A stretch of DNA of 64,000 bases from G965218495 sp965218495 (lineage in GTDB: Bacteria; Bacteroidota; Rhodothermia; Rhodothermales; Bin80), in contig OZ244626.1 of the NCBI GenBank assembly GCA_965218495.1, positions 434,001 to 498,000 of the forward strand. The letters run 5' to 3'. This document shows, in pieces, positions 44,356-52,754 of this stretch. The stretch's first letter is position 1; the number at the start of each line of letters is the position of its first letter. The notes beneath the pieces were generated by a model that had not been told where the DNA came from, ran no database searches, and saw only the letters and a list, made by a program, of their open reading frames with translations. Both the position numbers and the translations under genes were made by a program.

Positions 44356-46380
44356 CTAAGGATTGCGTACGGCTTGAATGGCCCGCTCAGGGTATTTTCT
44401 AACGTTATATTTGGCACGCAGCCGCTCAATAAGCTTTTCTTCCCGAATCGTCTGATACTCGCTGATGACTTCGGAACGGGCCTCCTCAAACGTCTTTTGC
44501 CGGGCTGGTTCAATGCCATCATTGAAGAGCGTCAAGAATCCGTTCCGGTAAGGGATGATATCCGACCGTGTTCCAGGCTCCAACCCCAGTGCACGATCAT
44601 AAACGCTGCGCGTTGGGCCCTCCACCAAGACTGTGTCAAATCTGACCTTTGTGACCGAATCTTTCCGCACATAGTCGTAGAAGTCGGGCCACGACATCCC
44701 GCCATCTAACTGAAGGACCGCGGCTTCATGCAAGGAGTCATCGTACGCGAACACCTCCAGAATGCGGTGGCGGTCATTGAACCGGAAACGGTCCCTGTTG
44801 GCCTCATAGTGTGCTTGCAGGCCGACGGAATCTTTAGATGCGGCGGCCCACACTGAGTCCTCCATCAGCTTAAACAACAAGAGGCCGTCCCTGAAGTTTT
44901 TCATGATATGTGCAAACTCCTCGTCTTCATGCTCCAAGTCCAGCGCGGTATGGGTAATGGCAGCGAAGTCCAGAAACGCGTTTCCAGTACTGATGGCCTG
45001 CTCATTGGTGGTTTGCCCGTTACGGATGCGGTTATTACGATCAGCCGTAAACTTGCTCAGTTGCCGAACCGTGTACACGGAGTCTGCCACCTGACCGATG
45101 ACCACCTTGGCAAGCGAGTCATCATTGGCAATCGTGCTGAAATAGGCACGGACAGAATCTCGGGTTATGCCGGCGACCAGAGAAGTCAAGGCTACTGTAT
45201 CTAGCGATGCGGAGTAACGGGCTCGCGCGTCTTGCGCCAAGGTGGCCTCCGCCTTCAACATGCGAGGTAGGTACTGTGCCTCGCGCTTCAAGTCCTCGAA
45301 CTCAGATTCGTAGGTGCCGAGCGTGTCGCGCCCGGTAAGCTTCAGGATCTGGAATCCGTAGCCCGTTTCTACGATGTCTGTGACGTCGCCCACCGCTGGG
45401 ATATTGAAGGCTATCTCTCTAAAGGTGCTGTCGATACCGCGCTTCAGGTAGTTGATGGAGCCTATGTCGCCCCCTCTGTTGCGGCTGGAAGTCTCCTCGG
45501 ATAGCTCGCCGGCGACAAAAGCGAAGTTTTGCCCGGCATCGAGGCGTGCCTTTGCTCCCTCGATCCTCTTCCGTGCAACGACCACACTATCCGGGGAAGA
45601 ACCGTTGATTCTCACAAGGATCTGTGACAGCTGGATACTCGGCACCGACGGCCTGCGGCTATGAACCAATATCACGTGGTAGCCATAGTCTGACCGAAAT
45701 ACCTCGGACGGCTGACCTATAGGCTCGGCGTAGGCACGGTCTTCAAAGGGCTTGATCATCATGCCTGCGGTAAACCACCCCAAATCACCACGATAGCCCT
45801 GCGGGGCCGCCGCATTCGCCGCCGAAGGGTCCTCCGAGTACAGCATGGCCACCTCACCAAACTGCATTCCCTGCAGCACCGAGTCTCGCAGCGCCTGCGC
45901 ACGGTTGTAGGTGCGCAGCGTGTCTGCCGGCGGCATGTCCGGCTGCAGGCGCGTGAAGATGTGGCTGGCGTGCCCGATCTGCTTCTTTTTTTCGTAGTAG
46001 TCCAGCAGAATCGGGGCCAGCACTTCGCGATCAATCAGATACGGCCGGGCAAAGGCCGCGCGGTACGAATGGATCTCATTGATGACTGTAGGATCCTTGT
46101 CATATCCGGCGGCCTCGGCAGCTAGCACCTTCAGCTTATAGTTGATATAGCGGTCCAGGAATTCTTCGGGCGAATCTGTCGGGCCGGGAGCTGCGAGGCC
46201 GGAGTTTTGGCGGTATTCCCGACTGAATTCATCCTGGTGCAGGGCCTGGTCTCCGTAGATCGCTACGATCGTCGTGTCCGACCCGCCGGTAAGTAGCGGC
46301 GCACTACCGCCACACTTGGCGAGAAGCAGTACGGCCAGGCCAGCCAATCCAAGTCTGAGTCGCAGAGTCATAAGTAGCAT
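44356..46380 (-). CDS. Large SurA/PpiD-like peptidyl-prolyl isomerase lipoprotein
   Basis: A 674-residue lipoprotein (GLAGLAVLLLAKC lipobox) with an N-terminal chaperone segment (IVAIYGDQALHQDEFSREYR) and two PpiC domains, about residues 120-235 (GHASHIFTRLQPDMPP, then AMLYSEDPSAANAAAPQGYR and FRSDYGYHVILVHSRR) and 235-350 (IQLSQILVRINGSSPDS, then GELSEETSSRNRGGDIG and VETGYGFQILKLTGR). A long C-terminal helical part follows. It is the first gene of the four-gene minus-strand cluster. The 114 bases to its right are shared with the divergent sigma factor gene. Confidence 0.88.
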   Translation of the reverse strand: MLLMTLRLRLGLAGLAVLLLAKCGGSAPLLTGGSDTTIVAIYGDQALHQDEFSREYRQNSGLAAPGPTDSPEEFLDRYINYKLKVLAAEAAGYDKDPTVINEIHSYRAAFARPYLIDREVLAPILLDYYEKKKQIGHASHIFTRLQPDMPPADTLRTYNRAQALRDSVLQGMQFGEVAMLYSEDPSAANAAAPQGYRGDLGWFTAGMMIKPFEDRAYAEPIGQPSEVFRSDYGYHVILVHSRRPSVPSIQLSQILVRINGSSPDSVVVARKRIEGAKARLDAGQNFAFVAGELSEETSSRNRGGDIGSINYLKRGIDSTFREIAFNIPAVGDVTDIVETGYGFQILKLTGRDTLGTYESEFEDLKREAQYLPRMLKAEATLAQDARARYSASLDTVALTSLVAGITRDSVRAYFSTIANDDSLAKVVIGQVADSVYTVRQLSKFTADRNNRIRNGQTTNEQAISTGNAFLDFAAITHTALDLEHEDEEFAHIMKNFRDGLLLFKLMEDSVWAAASKDSVGLQAHYEANRDRFRFNDRHRILEVFAYDDSLHEAAVLQLDGGMSWPDFYDYVRKDSVTKVRFDTVLVEGPTRSVYDRALGLEPGTRSDIIPYRNGFLTLFNDGIEPARQKTFEEARSEVISEYQTIREEKLIERLRAKYNVRKYPERAIQAVRNP

Positions 46381-46494
46381 GTTGTTGCATTAGATAGCCT
46401 CTAAAAACCTTGGGCAAGCCATGCTGTTCCAGCCTGGCAGGAAAGGCAACCATTTGGGTTCTGGTGTGTCCATATAACACTCACCCAGAATGCT

Positions 46495-47070
46495 ATGGAG
46501 ACGATGGCGCACGAACTCGAACTGATCGAGGCATTCCAGAAAGGCGACGACTTCGCATTCGTGTCTCTTTACAACCGGTATAAGGGATCAGTCTATTCAT
46601 TCGCCGTGCGTATGCTGCAGGACCGTGATTCGGCGAAAGATGCCATGCAGGAAACCTTTTTGCGCATCTACGAAAACCGGGACCGCCTGTTGAAGACACA
46701 TGCTTTTCGGGCGTGGCTCTTCTCGGTCGCGCGCAACCAGTGCCTGAACATGCTTCGGCAAGGAAATCGGCGTGTCCGACTCGATGAAGATCTGAAGGCG
46801 CGCCTTCAGCAACCTGCCGGCGGAACACTGGAGAAAGCAGAGCAAATCGCGATAGTGAACCACTTTCTCGGTCGCCTAAAGCCCGAGTATCGCGAAGTGA
46901 TTGTTCTTCGCGAATTCCAAAACATGTCGTATGCAGAGATCGCTGCAGTGACCAAAAGCACTCTAGCTGCTGTCAAGTCGCGCCTATTCAAGGCACGCCG
47001 AAAGCTAGCGGAAAGCATGCTGCCGGTTATGCAACGCGAAGCGCAACGACTAGCCGCGATGCAGTCATGA
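46495..47070 (+). CDS. ECF RNA polymerase sigma factor
   Basis: Extracytoplasmic-function sigma factor of 191 residues. Region 2: FVSLYNRYKGSVYSFAVRML, then DAMQETFLRIYENRDRL and the -10 recognition part FRAWLFSVARNQCLNMLR. Region 4: LKPEYREVIVLREFQNMSYA, then EIAAVTKSTLAAVKSRLFKARRKL. ATG 46495 or 46504 may be the start. The stop overlaps the anti-sigma gene by four bases. The divergent SurA-like cluster suggests an envelope-stress regulon, which is inference. Confidence 0.94.
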   Translation: METMAHELELIEAFQKGDDFAFVSLYNRYKGSVYSFAVRMLQDRDSAKDAMQETFLRIYENRDRLLKTHAFRAWLFSVARNQCLNMLRQGNRRVRLDEDLKARLQQPAGGTLEKAEQIAIVNHFLGRLKPEYREVIVLREFQNMSYAEIAAVTKSTLAAVKSRLFKARRKLAESMLPVMQREAQRLAAMQS

Positions 47071-47567
47071 AGGCACCGTGCATCCAAGAAGAATCCGTCC
47101 ACTTATTTTTGGACGGTGAGCTCTCGCTGCGTCTGCAGCCAGAACTCTTTGCACACTTGGCGGCGTGCGAGGCGTGCCGTGAGGTTATGAACGCGATGAT
47201 GGAGTTTAGGCGCATGAGCCGTCAGGAGGTAATCCATGTGCCGCCGCTGGCAGATGAGGCGGTATTGACCACGCTCGAGCGGTCCAAGAAGCGCAGATTC
47301 CAGCGGGACCGATACTATGAACGCCGCCCGTTGTGGCAGGCGCGTGCGTCGCTTTCGCTAAGGATGGGCGCGGTGCTGGCCGTTCTGTTCTTTGCGTCGG
47401 GGGTAAAGATAGCGCATGATGTGGGCGCTACGCGGTCGCTGGAGCCGCTAATGGAACAGGAGGCCGCACAACGGCTATTAGGCCCGCAGATGGAATTCCG
47501 GTATGTTTTGTCCCCTGGACTCCTTGTTGAAGCGTCGCGCCACACGGAGTCGGGCGATAGACAATAA
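47067..47567 (+). CDS. Zinc-finger (zf-HC2) anti-sigma factor
   Basis: Binds and holds the ECF sigma factor until a signal arrives. Residues 1-45 carry the zf-HC2 motif (H in FAHLAACEACREV with two Cys). A single membrane helix (LRMGAVLAVLFFASGVKIA, about residues 98-116) separates the cytoplasmic part from a short outside tail. It is coupled to the sigma gene by an ATGA overlap. The C-terminal part is short, so signal sensing is probably by proteolysis or a partner. Confidence 0.88.
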   Translation: MKAPCIQEESVHLFLDGELSLRLQPELFAHLAACEACREVMNAMMEFRRMSRQEVIHVPPLADEAVLTTLERSKKRRFQRDRYYERRPLWQARASLSLRMGAVLAVLFFASGVKIAHDVGATRSLEPLMEQEAAQRLLGPQMEFRYVLSPGLLVEASRHTESGDRQ

Positions 47568-47602
47568 CAATGGGCTGCACCCTGAGCGGCCGCACGTCTA
47601 AC

Positions 47603-49051
47603 ATGGCCGTTCGCGTCCGTTTTGCACCGAGCCCGACTGGATACCTCCATATCGGAGGATTGCGCACTGCGCTATTCTGTTACCTCTTCGCACGTGCCCA
47701 AGGTGGTACTTTTGTGTTGCGTATTGAGGACACGGATCGCTCACGTTTCGTGGTCGACGCCGAAGAGGACACTATGGCCTGCCTCGCCTGGGCTGGCCTT
47801 ACCATTGACGAGGGACCGCATCTAGGTTCGGGCTACCGTCAGAGCGAGCGTACCGCTTTGTACCACCGGTACGCGCAAGAGCTGCTAGTGACTGGCCACG
47901 CGTACCATGCTTTTGACACTTCCGAAGCGCTACAGGCGATGCGCGATCGGGGCGCGGCCTACGATAGAGCGACCCGGTACGAGATGGACAACGCCTTTAC
48001 CCAGTCGCAGGATGAGGTTCGGCGCAGGATAGAACAAGGAGAGCCGCATGTCCTGCGGATGTGCGTGCCCAAGAGTGGCAGCATAGCGTTTGCGGACCTC
48101 ATAAAAGGAGACGTAGAGTTTTCAGTAGGCAGCCTGGACGACCAGGTGCTGCTGAAGTCGGACCGGCAGCCAACGTACCACCTGGCCAACGTTGTTGATG
48201 ATCACCTGATGGGGATCACACATGTGATCCGAGGTGAGGAGTGGTTGTCGTCGACGCCAAAACATGTGCTGCTCTATGAAGCCCTAGGCTGGGAGCCACC
48301 TCAAATGGCGCACCTGCCGCTCATCCTGAGCCCCAATGGGGGCAAGCTGTCGAAGCGCAGTGCCTCGCGCCTGGGGATTCCCGTTAGCGTGCGTGACTAC
48401 AAACGGCATGGGTATGAACCCGAAGCGTTGGTGAATTTCCTGGCACTTCTGGGCTGGCACCCAAGTACGGAGCAGGAGGTGTTTACGGCAGCGGAGCTGA
48501 CTGAAGCCTTTTCCTTAGGCCGCGTGACGCCGTCTCCCGCCAAGTTCGATCTGGACAAGCTCCGTTGGTTTAACCAGCAGCACCTGCGGAGGCAGGGGCC
48601 CGCCGCGACTTGCGCTCGCGTCAAAGCCTCGGTGGACAAGGCTTTTGGCTGCGTGGACGACGCTTACCTGCAGCGCGTCCTCGCAGTAGTAGGGGACCGC
48701 ATTGTGCTACGCGAGGACCTGCTCTCAACGTTTGCCTACTTCTTTGAAGACCCAGAATCGTATGATTCGCGTGGCGTCAAGAGGCGTTGGATGGCCGACT
48801 CTGCAGGGCTCGTAGACGCCTTCGCTGATCTCTTGGAAGTCCTTGCCCCGTTTGATGCCGCAAACCTGGAGCATGCCTTGCGCGGCCTTGCTGAAGATCG
48901 CGGCGTTGGCGCCGGCCGCGTCATTCATCCGGTGCGCTTGGCCACCAGCGGCACTACTGCAGGTCCCAGCCTGTTTGAGATGCTCGCGACTTTTGGGCGC
49001 GCGCGATGCATCCGTCGCCTGAGACGCGCGGTACTCGTCCTGGGGCGATGA
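47603..49051 (+). CDS. gltX: Glutamyl-tRNA synthetase
   Basis: Attaches Glu to tRNA-Glu. The class I signature is FAPSPTGYLHIGGLRTALF (HIGH-type), and the KMSKS-type loop is GGKLSKRSASRLG. The protein has the usual GluRS order: catalytic domain, then the anticodon-binding helical domain from about residue 320. ATG 47603 (MAVRVRFAPSPTG) fits the family better than ATG 47570. Since glnS is present in the same window, this enzyme is expected to be discriminating for tRNA-Glu. The stop overlaps the next gene by four bases. Confidence 0.96.
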   Translation: MAVRVRFAPSPTGYLHIGGLRTALFCYLFARAQGGTFVLRIEDTDRSRFVVDAEEDTMACLAWAGLTIDEGPHLGSGYRQSERTALYHRYAQELLVTGHAYHAFDTSEALQAMRDRGAAYDRATRYEMDNAFTQSQDEVRRRIEQGEPHVLRMCVPKSGSIAFADLIKGDVEFSVGSLDDQVLLKSDRQPTYHLANVVDDHLMGITHVIRGEEWLSSTPKHVLLYEALGWEPPQMAHLPLILSPNGGKLSKRSASRLGIPVSVRDYKRHGYEPEALVNFLALLGWHPSTEQEVFTAAELTEAFSLGRVTPSPAKFDLDKLRWFNQQHLRRQGPAATCARVKASVDKAFGCVDDAYLQRVLAVVGDRIVLREDLLSTFAYFFEDPESYDSRGVKRRWMADSAGLVDAFADLLEVLAPFDAANLEHALRGLAEDRGVGAGRVIHPVRLATSGTTAGPSLFEMLATFGRARCIRRLRRAVLVLGR

Positions 49052-49419
49052 CCTACAACTTGCGGGTCCTTAAAGGACGCTTTGCGGTATGCCGCGTGCC
49101 AGAAGAAGCCAAGGTGCCTTCATGGGCGACAGTAGGTTTGTTCTGGCAGGTGATGCGTGCTCCCGGAGAGCTCACCATTGTATGCGCTGAGCATGTTGTG
49201 CCAATGGATGTGCCTTCCGAGTCGGGGTGGTACGCGCTGGAGGTTGGCGGACCGCTGAGCTTCGACCTTAGCGGAGTGCTCCACGAACTCTTGACGCCGC
49301 TCGCCGACAGCGGCGTTGTGGTTATTACTATCTCTGGCTACAGCACTGACTATCTATTGGTACGAGACCTTGAGGAGGCCCTACGGGCTCTTCGGAATGC
49401 AGGTCACGCAGTGTGCTGA
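49048..49419 (+). CDS. Small ACT-domain protein
   Basis: A 123-residue protein of the ACT_7/CASTOR-like type (RVLKGRFAVCRVPEEAKVPS, then FWQVMRAPGELTIVCAEHVV and VVVITISGYSTDYLLVRDLE). Such domains bind amino acids, but this one has no enzyme attached, so the role is unknown. It begins at the ATGA overlapping the gltX stop and ends 16 bases inside the convergent glnS gene. A link to amino-acid sensing for tRNA charging is only suggested by position. Confidence 0.85.
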   Translation: MTYNLRVLKGRFAVCRVPEEAKVPSWATVGLFWQVMRAPGELTIVCAEHVVPMDVPSESGWYALEVGGPLSFDLSGVLHELLTPLADSGVVVITISGYSTDYLLVRDLEEALRALRNAGHAVC

Positions 49420-51668
49420 TCCAGCTGCTCCTGCAACAGTGCGCGCACTAATTTGGGTGGTGCGGCGCCGCCTGTTGCCTTGACTACCTGACCGACAAAG
49501 AAGCCCAACAGACCCGTCTTACCCTTCCGATACAGGCTTACCTTGTCCGGGTATCTGGAAAGCAATTCATCTATTATGGTGCGCAGAGTGAATTCATTGT
49601 CCAGCGTGCTGGCCTGCTTGGCTTCAAGAAGGATGTCGGGGTCGCCGCCCGCGAGGACCATCTCGGCAAGTACTTCACGCGCCTGATGTGAAGATGCCTG
49701 TTTCGCAGCCACGAGTGTCACAAGGCGTCCAAACGTACGAGCTTCGAACGGCAGCGAGGTCAGCTTCTTGCCCTTGGCTGCCGGTAGCAGCTGATTTACC
49801 AGCCAGCTTGCCAGTGGCTGCGGCGAAGCGGCACCGAGCGCGTCCTCAAAGTATCCTCTTGCGCCGGGTGCACGCAGCAGCGCACGGCCGACGGATTCGG
49901 AGAGCCCATGCTGAGCAAGCCACGCTTGGTCCTCTTCGGACAATGCCGAGGATCCGGCGTCCTGGATGACAACGCGCTCAGCCGGAGACCTCGGCTTTGG
50001 AGTCGGAACCGCCTTCAATTTTGTCCAACTGTCACGCAGAGATGCGATGCGGTTGAACACCAGCGGGCCATTCGAGGGGTGTCCCGGGTCTCGCCAGAAG
50101 TACCCAAGCCGCGTGAACTGGTAGCGCACACCGGCCGGATCGTCCAGAACACTGGGCTCAACCCGGCTATTTCGCATTACCAACTTGGAGGTAGGGTTGA
50201 GCTGCGTTATGAAGTCTTCACCCGGGACCTCGACGGAAAAGAGGCGCTCATAGAGTCGTACCTCTGCAGGGAGCGATGCTGATGCATCAACCCAATGAAT
50301 AGTGCCGCGCGCTTTTGGACCTTGGCCATCGCCGCCACTTCTGGACTCTTGAAACCACGTGCACAGGACCTCGACCACCCCGCCGGCCTCATCCCTGATA
50401 ACGCCATCACAGCGGATGACGTAGGCATACCTCAACCGCACGTACGCGCCGGGCGACAGGCGTCGGAAGCCCTTCTTCGGATTCTCGCTAAAGTCGCTCC
50501 GATCGACGAATAGCGAAGCGGAAAACGGCACAGGCCTCGTGCCTTCGCGGCCAATGTCGTGCGGCCAATAAGGTGCGTGGAGTGTTTCCCGGTTGTCCGG
50601 AGGGTAGTTGGTCAGCGTGACCCTGAGTGGGTCCAACACGCACATCACTCTCGGCGCCTGGCGGTTCAGGTCATCGCGCACATGGTGATCCAAAAGACCC
50701 GGATCACTGATGCTGTCTACCTTGGTTGTTCCCACGGCGTTGCAGAACGAACGAATGGCCGCGGGCGTGATGCCCCTACGCTCTACACCGGCGAGCGTGG
50801 GCATCCGAGGGTCATCCCATCCGTCAACATGTCCTTCGGTTACCAAGCGCAAGAGCTTGCGCTTGGAGGTGATGGCATAGCCAAGGTTGAGCCGCGCGAA
50901 TTCGTACTGGAATGGGCGTGGGCTGATGCCGAGAGCGTCCAGGTACCAGTCATAGAGCACGCGGTTGGGCGTGAACTCCAGCGTACAGATTGAATGCGTG
51001 ATGCCTTCGATGGCATCACTCTGGCCGTGAGCCCAGTCATAGAACGGGTATATGCACCAGGCATTTTCCTGCCGATAGTGATGCGCATGCCGGATGCGGT
51101 ACATCAGCGGGTCGCGCATCTTCATGTTGTGGTGCTCCATATCGATCTTGGCGCGCAATACTCGCGTGCCATCGCCGAATTCGCCTGCACGCATTCGCGC
51201 AAAAAGCTCCAGGTTCTCTGCTACCGAGCGCTCGCGGTATGGGCTCTTGCGGCCCAGCTCGGTCACCGTGCCCCGATACGCACGAATCTCTTCTTCTGGC
51301 AAGTCATCTACATAGGCCAGCCCTTTGCGTACAAGCCGGCAGGCCCACTTGTATAACTGCTCGAAATAGTCTGATGCGTAGAATTCCTTTTCGCCCCAGC
51401 TGTATCCGAGCCAGGTAAGAGCGCTCTTGATCGCTTCTACGTATTGGACGTCCTCTGTTGTTGGATTGGTGTCGTCAAAGCGCAGGTAGCACGTGCCGCC
51501 GTATTCAAGGGCCAACCCAAAATTCAGGGTGACACTCTTGGCATGGCCGATGTGCGGAAATCCGTTGGGCTCGGGCGGGAATCGAGTGATGATCTTACTG
51601 CACCTGCCGGCTCGCAGGTCGTTGTCAATGATTGCACGAATAAAGTCCCGCGCATTCTTTTCAGCCAT
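49404..51668 (-). CDS. glnS: Glutaminyl-tRNA synthetase with C-terminal YqeY-like domain
   Basis: Attaches Gln to tRNA-Gln. Class I signatures: FPPEPNGFPHIGHAKS and the KMSKS-like loop AITSKRKLLRLV, with the GlnRS core to about residue 555. The last 170 or so residues (SALSEEDQAWLAQHGLSESV, then LVAAKQASSHQAREVLAEMV and DKVSLYRKGKTGLLGFFVGQ) resemble the YqeY/GatB tail, known from Deinococcus-type GlnRS as a tRNA-binding aid. Total 754 residues. ATG 51668 (MAEKNARDFIRAIIDNDL) is preferred; the frame stays open upstream without recognisable sequence. Confidence 0.95.
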   Translation of the reverse strand: MAEKNARDFIRAIIDNDLRAGRCSKIITRFPPEPNGFPHIGHAKSVTLNFGLALEYGGTCYLRFDDTNPTTEDVQYVEAIKSALTWLGYSWGEKEFYASDYFEQLYKWACRLVRKGLAYVDDLPEEEIRAYRGTVTELGRKSPYRERSVAENLELFARMRAGEFGDGTRVLRAKIDMEHHNMKMRDPLMYRIRHAHHYRQENAWCIYPFYDWAHGQSDAIEGITHSICTLEFTPNRVLYDWYLDALGISPRPFQYEFARLNLGYAITSKRKLLRLVTEGHVDGWDDPRMPTLAGVERRGITPAAIRSFCNAVGTTKVDSISDPGLLDHHVRDDLNRQAPRVMCVLDPLRVTLTNYPPDNRETLHAPYWPHDIGREGTRPVPFSASLFVDRSDFSENPKKGFRRLSPGAYVRLRYAYVIRCDGVIRDEAGGVVEVLCTWFQESRSGGDGQGPKARGTIHWVDASASLPAEVRLYERLFSVEVPGEDFITQLNPTSKLVMRNSRVEPSVLDDPAGVRYQFTRLGYFWRDPGHPSNGPLVFNRIASLRDSWTKLKAVPTPKPRSPAERVVIQDAGSSALSEEDQAWLAQHGLSESVGRALLRAPGARGYFEDALGAASPQPLASWLVNQLLPAAKGKKLTSLPFEARTFGRLVTLVAAKQASSHQAREVLAEMVLAGGDPDILLEAKQASTLDNEFTLRTIIDELLSRYPDKVSLYRKGKTGLLGFFVGQVVKATGGAAPPKLVRALLQEQLDQHTA

Positions 51669-51720
51669 GCTATCAGAAAATGGTTCGTGCTTGTGCGCAA
51701 ACTGGGAGGTTACAATTCCG

Positions 51721-52752
51721 TCAGGTTGAATGATACAGGCGCAAGAGTTCGTCAGCAGCGGCCCATGCGGTCTGCTCACCGCTGGCAACCTCGTCTTGCA
51801 GTGCCCGCAGCCTTGCTGACACCGCAGGGTGCGCAAGAAAGTCAGCGCGCAGCGCCTCCTCTGCGGCGCGCCGCACATCAAGCCTTATCTGGATTGCGCG
51901 ATTTCGCTCAAAGTATCCGCTGCCTTTTGCTGCCTCCGTATATGCCCCGACGGCTTCCCACACCCTGTCGATTCCGTCTCCGGTGACGGCGGAGCAGCTC
52001 AGCACGCACGTGCGAATACCTGAAGGTCCGGCTGGGAAGAGCTTTAGCGAGCGCTTGTACTGCCTCTGTGCCTCTTGTACTTCTGCCATTGCCGGGCCAT
52101 CGGCCTTGGCTATGGCAATGATGTCGGCTGTCTCCAAGATGCCGCGCTTAACGGCCTGCAGCTCATCCCCGGCCTGAGCCAGGACAAGAAGCAATACTAT
52201 GTCCACGATGCTGCGCACGGCGACCTCGGACTGGCCGACGCCCACAGTTTCGACGAAGACGATTTCATAGCCTGCCGCCTCAACCAGGAGTATTGCTTGG
52301 CGTGCCACTTGCGTCACCCCACCCAGGGTCCCGGCAGAGGGTGATGGTCGTATGAACGTATGGTCGCTGGCTGCCAGCACAGGCATACGCGTTTTGTCCC
52401 CAAGGATGCTGCCGCCCGTGAGCATGCTCGTTGGGTCCGTCGCCAGAACCGCCACGCGTTTGCCGCAGGCCACGAGTCGGCACCCAAGGGACTCTATGAG
52501 CGAGCTCTTGCCGACACCAGGGGCGCCGGTAACTGCAATGCGAAGTGCACCCCCGGCGTGCGGCTGGCATTGAGACAACACCTCGCGTGCCAGCGCCTTA
52601 TCCGCTGGCCGGGTGCTTTCCAAGAGTGTGATCGCACGTGCCAATAGGACACGATCGGCCGCCAGGGCGCCATGCACGAAGTCGGACGCTGCTAGCCTCG
52701 GGCGGGCCTGGGCTTGCGTCATGGTGGGGTTGATTGCCGGCACGTTTGCCAT
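51721..52752 (-). CDS. meaB: Methylmalonyl-CoA mutase-associated GTPase (MeaB/ArgK)
   Basis: G3E-type GTPase that gates cobalamin loading and protects the mutase. Walker A VTGAPGVGKSSLIESLG; the metal and switch segment ATDPTSMLTGGSILGDKTRM; FVETVGVGQSEVAV; and the base-recognition region IAIAKADGP. Length 343 is typical. It starts two bases after mutB, so mutA-mutB-meaB form one operon. Confidence 0.95.
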   Translation of the reverse strand: MANVPAINPTMTQAQARPRLAASDFVHGALAADRVLLARAITLLESTRPADKALAREVLSQCQPHAGGALRIAVTGAPGVGKSSLIESLGCRLVACGKRVAVLATDPTSMLTGGSILGDKTRMPVLAASDHTFIRPSPSAGTLGGVTQVARQAILLVEAAGYEIVFVETVGVGQSEVAVRSIVDIVLLLVLAQAGDELQAVKRGILETADIIAIAKADGPAMAEVQEAQRQYKRSLKLFPAGPSGIRTCVLSCSAVTGDGIDRVWEAVGAYTEAAKGSGYFERNRAIQIRLDVRRAAEEALRADFLAHPAVSARLRALQDEVASGEQTAWAAADELLRLYHST

Positions 52753-52754
52753 GC

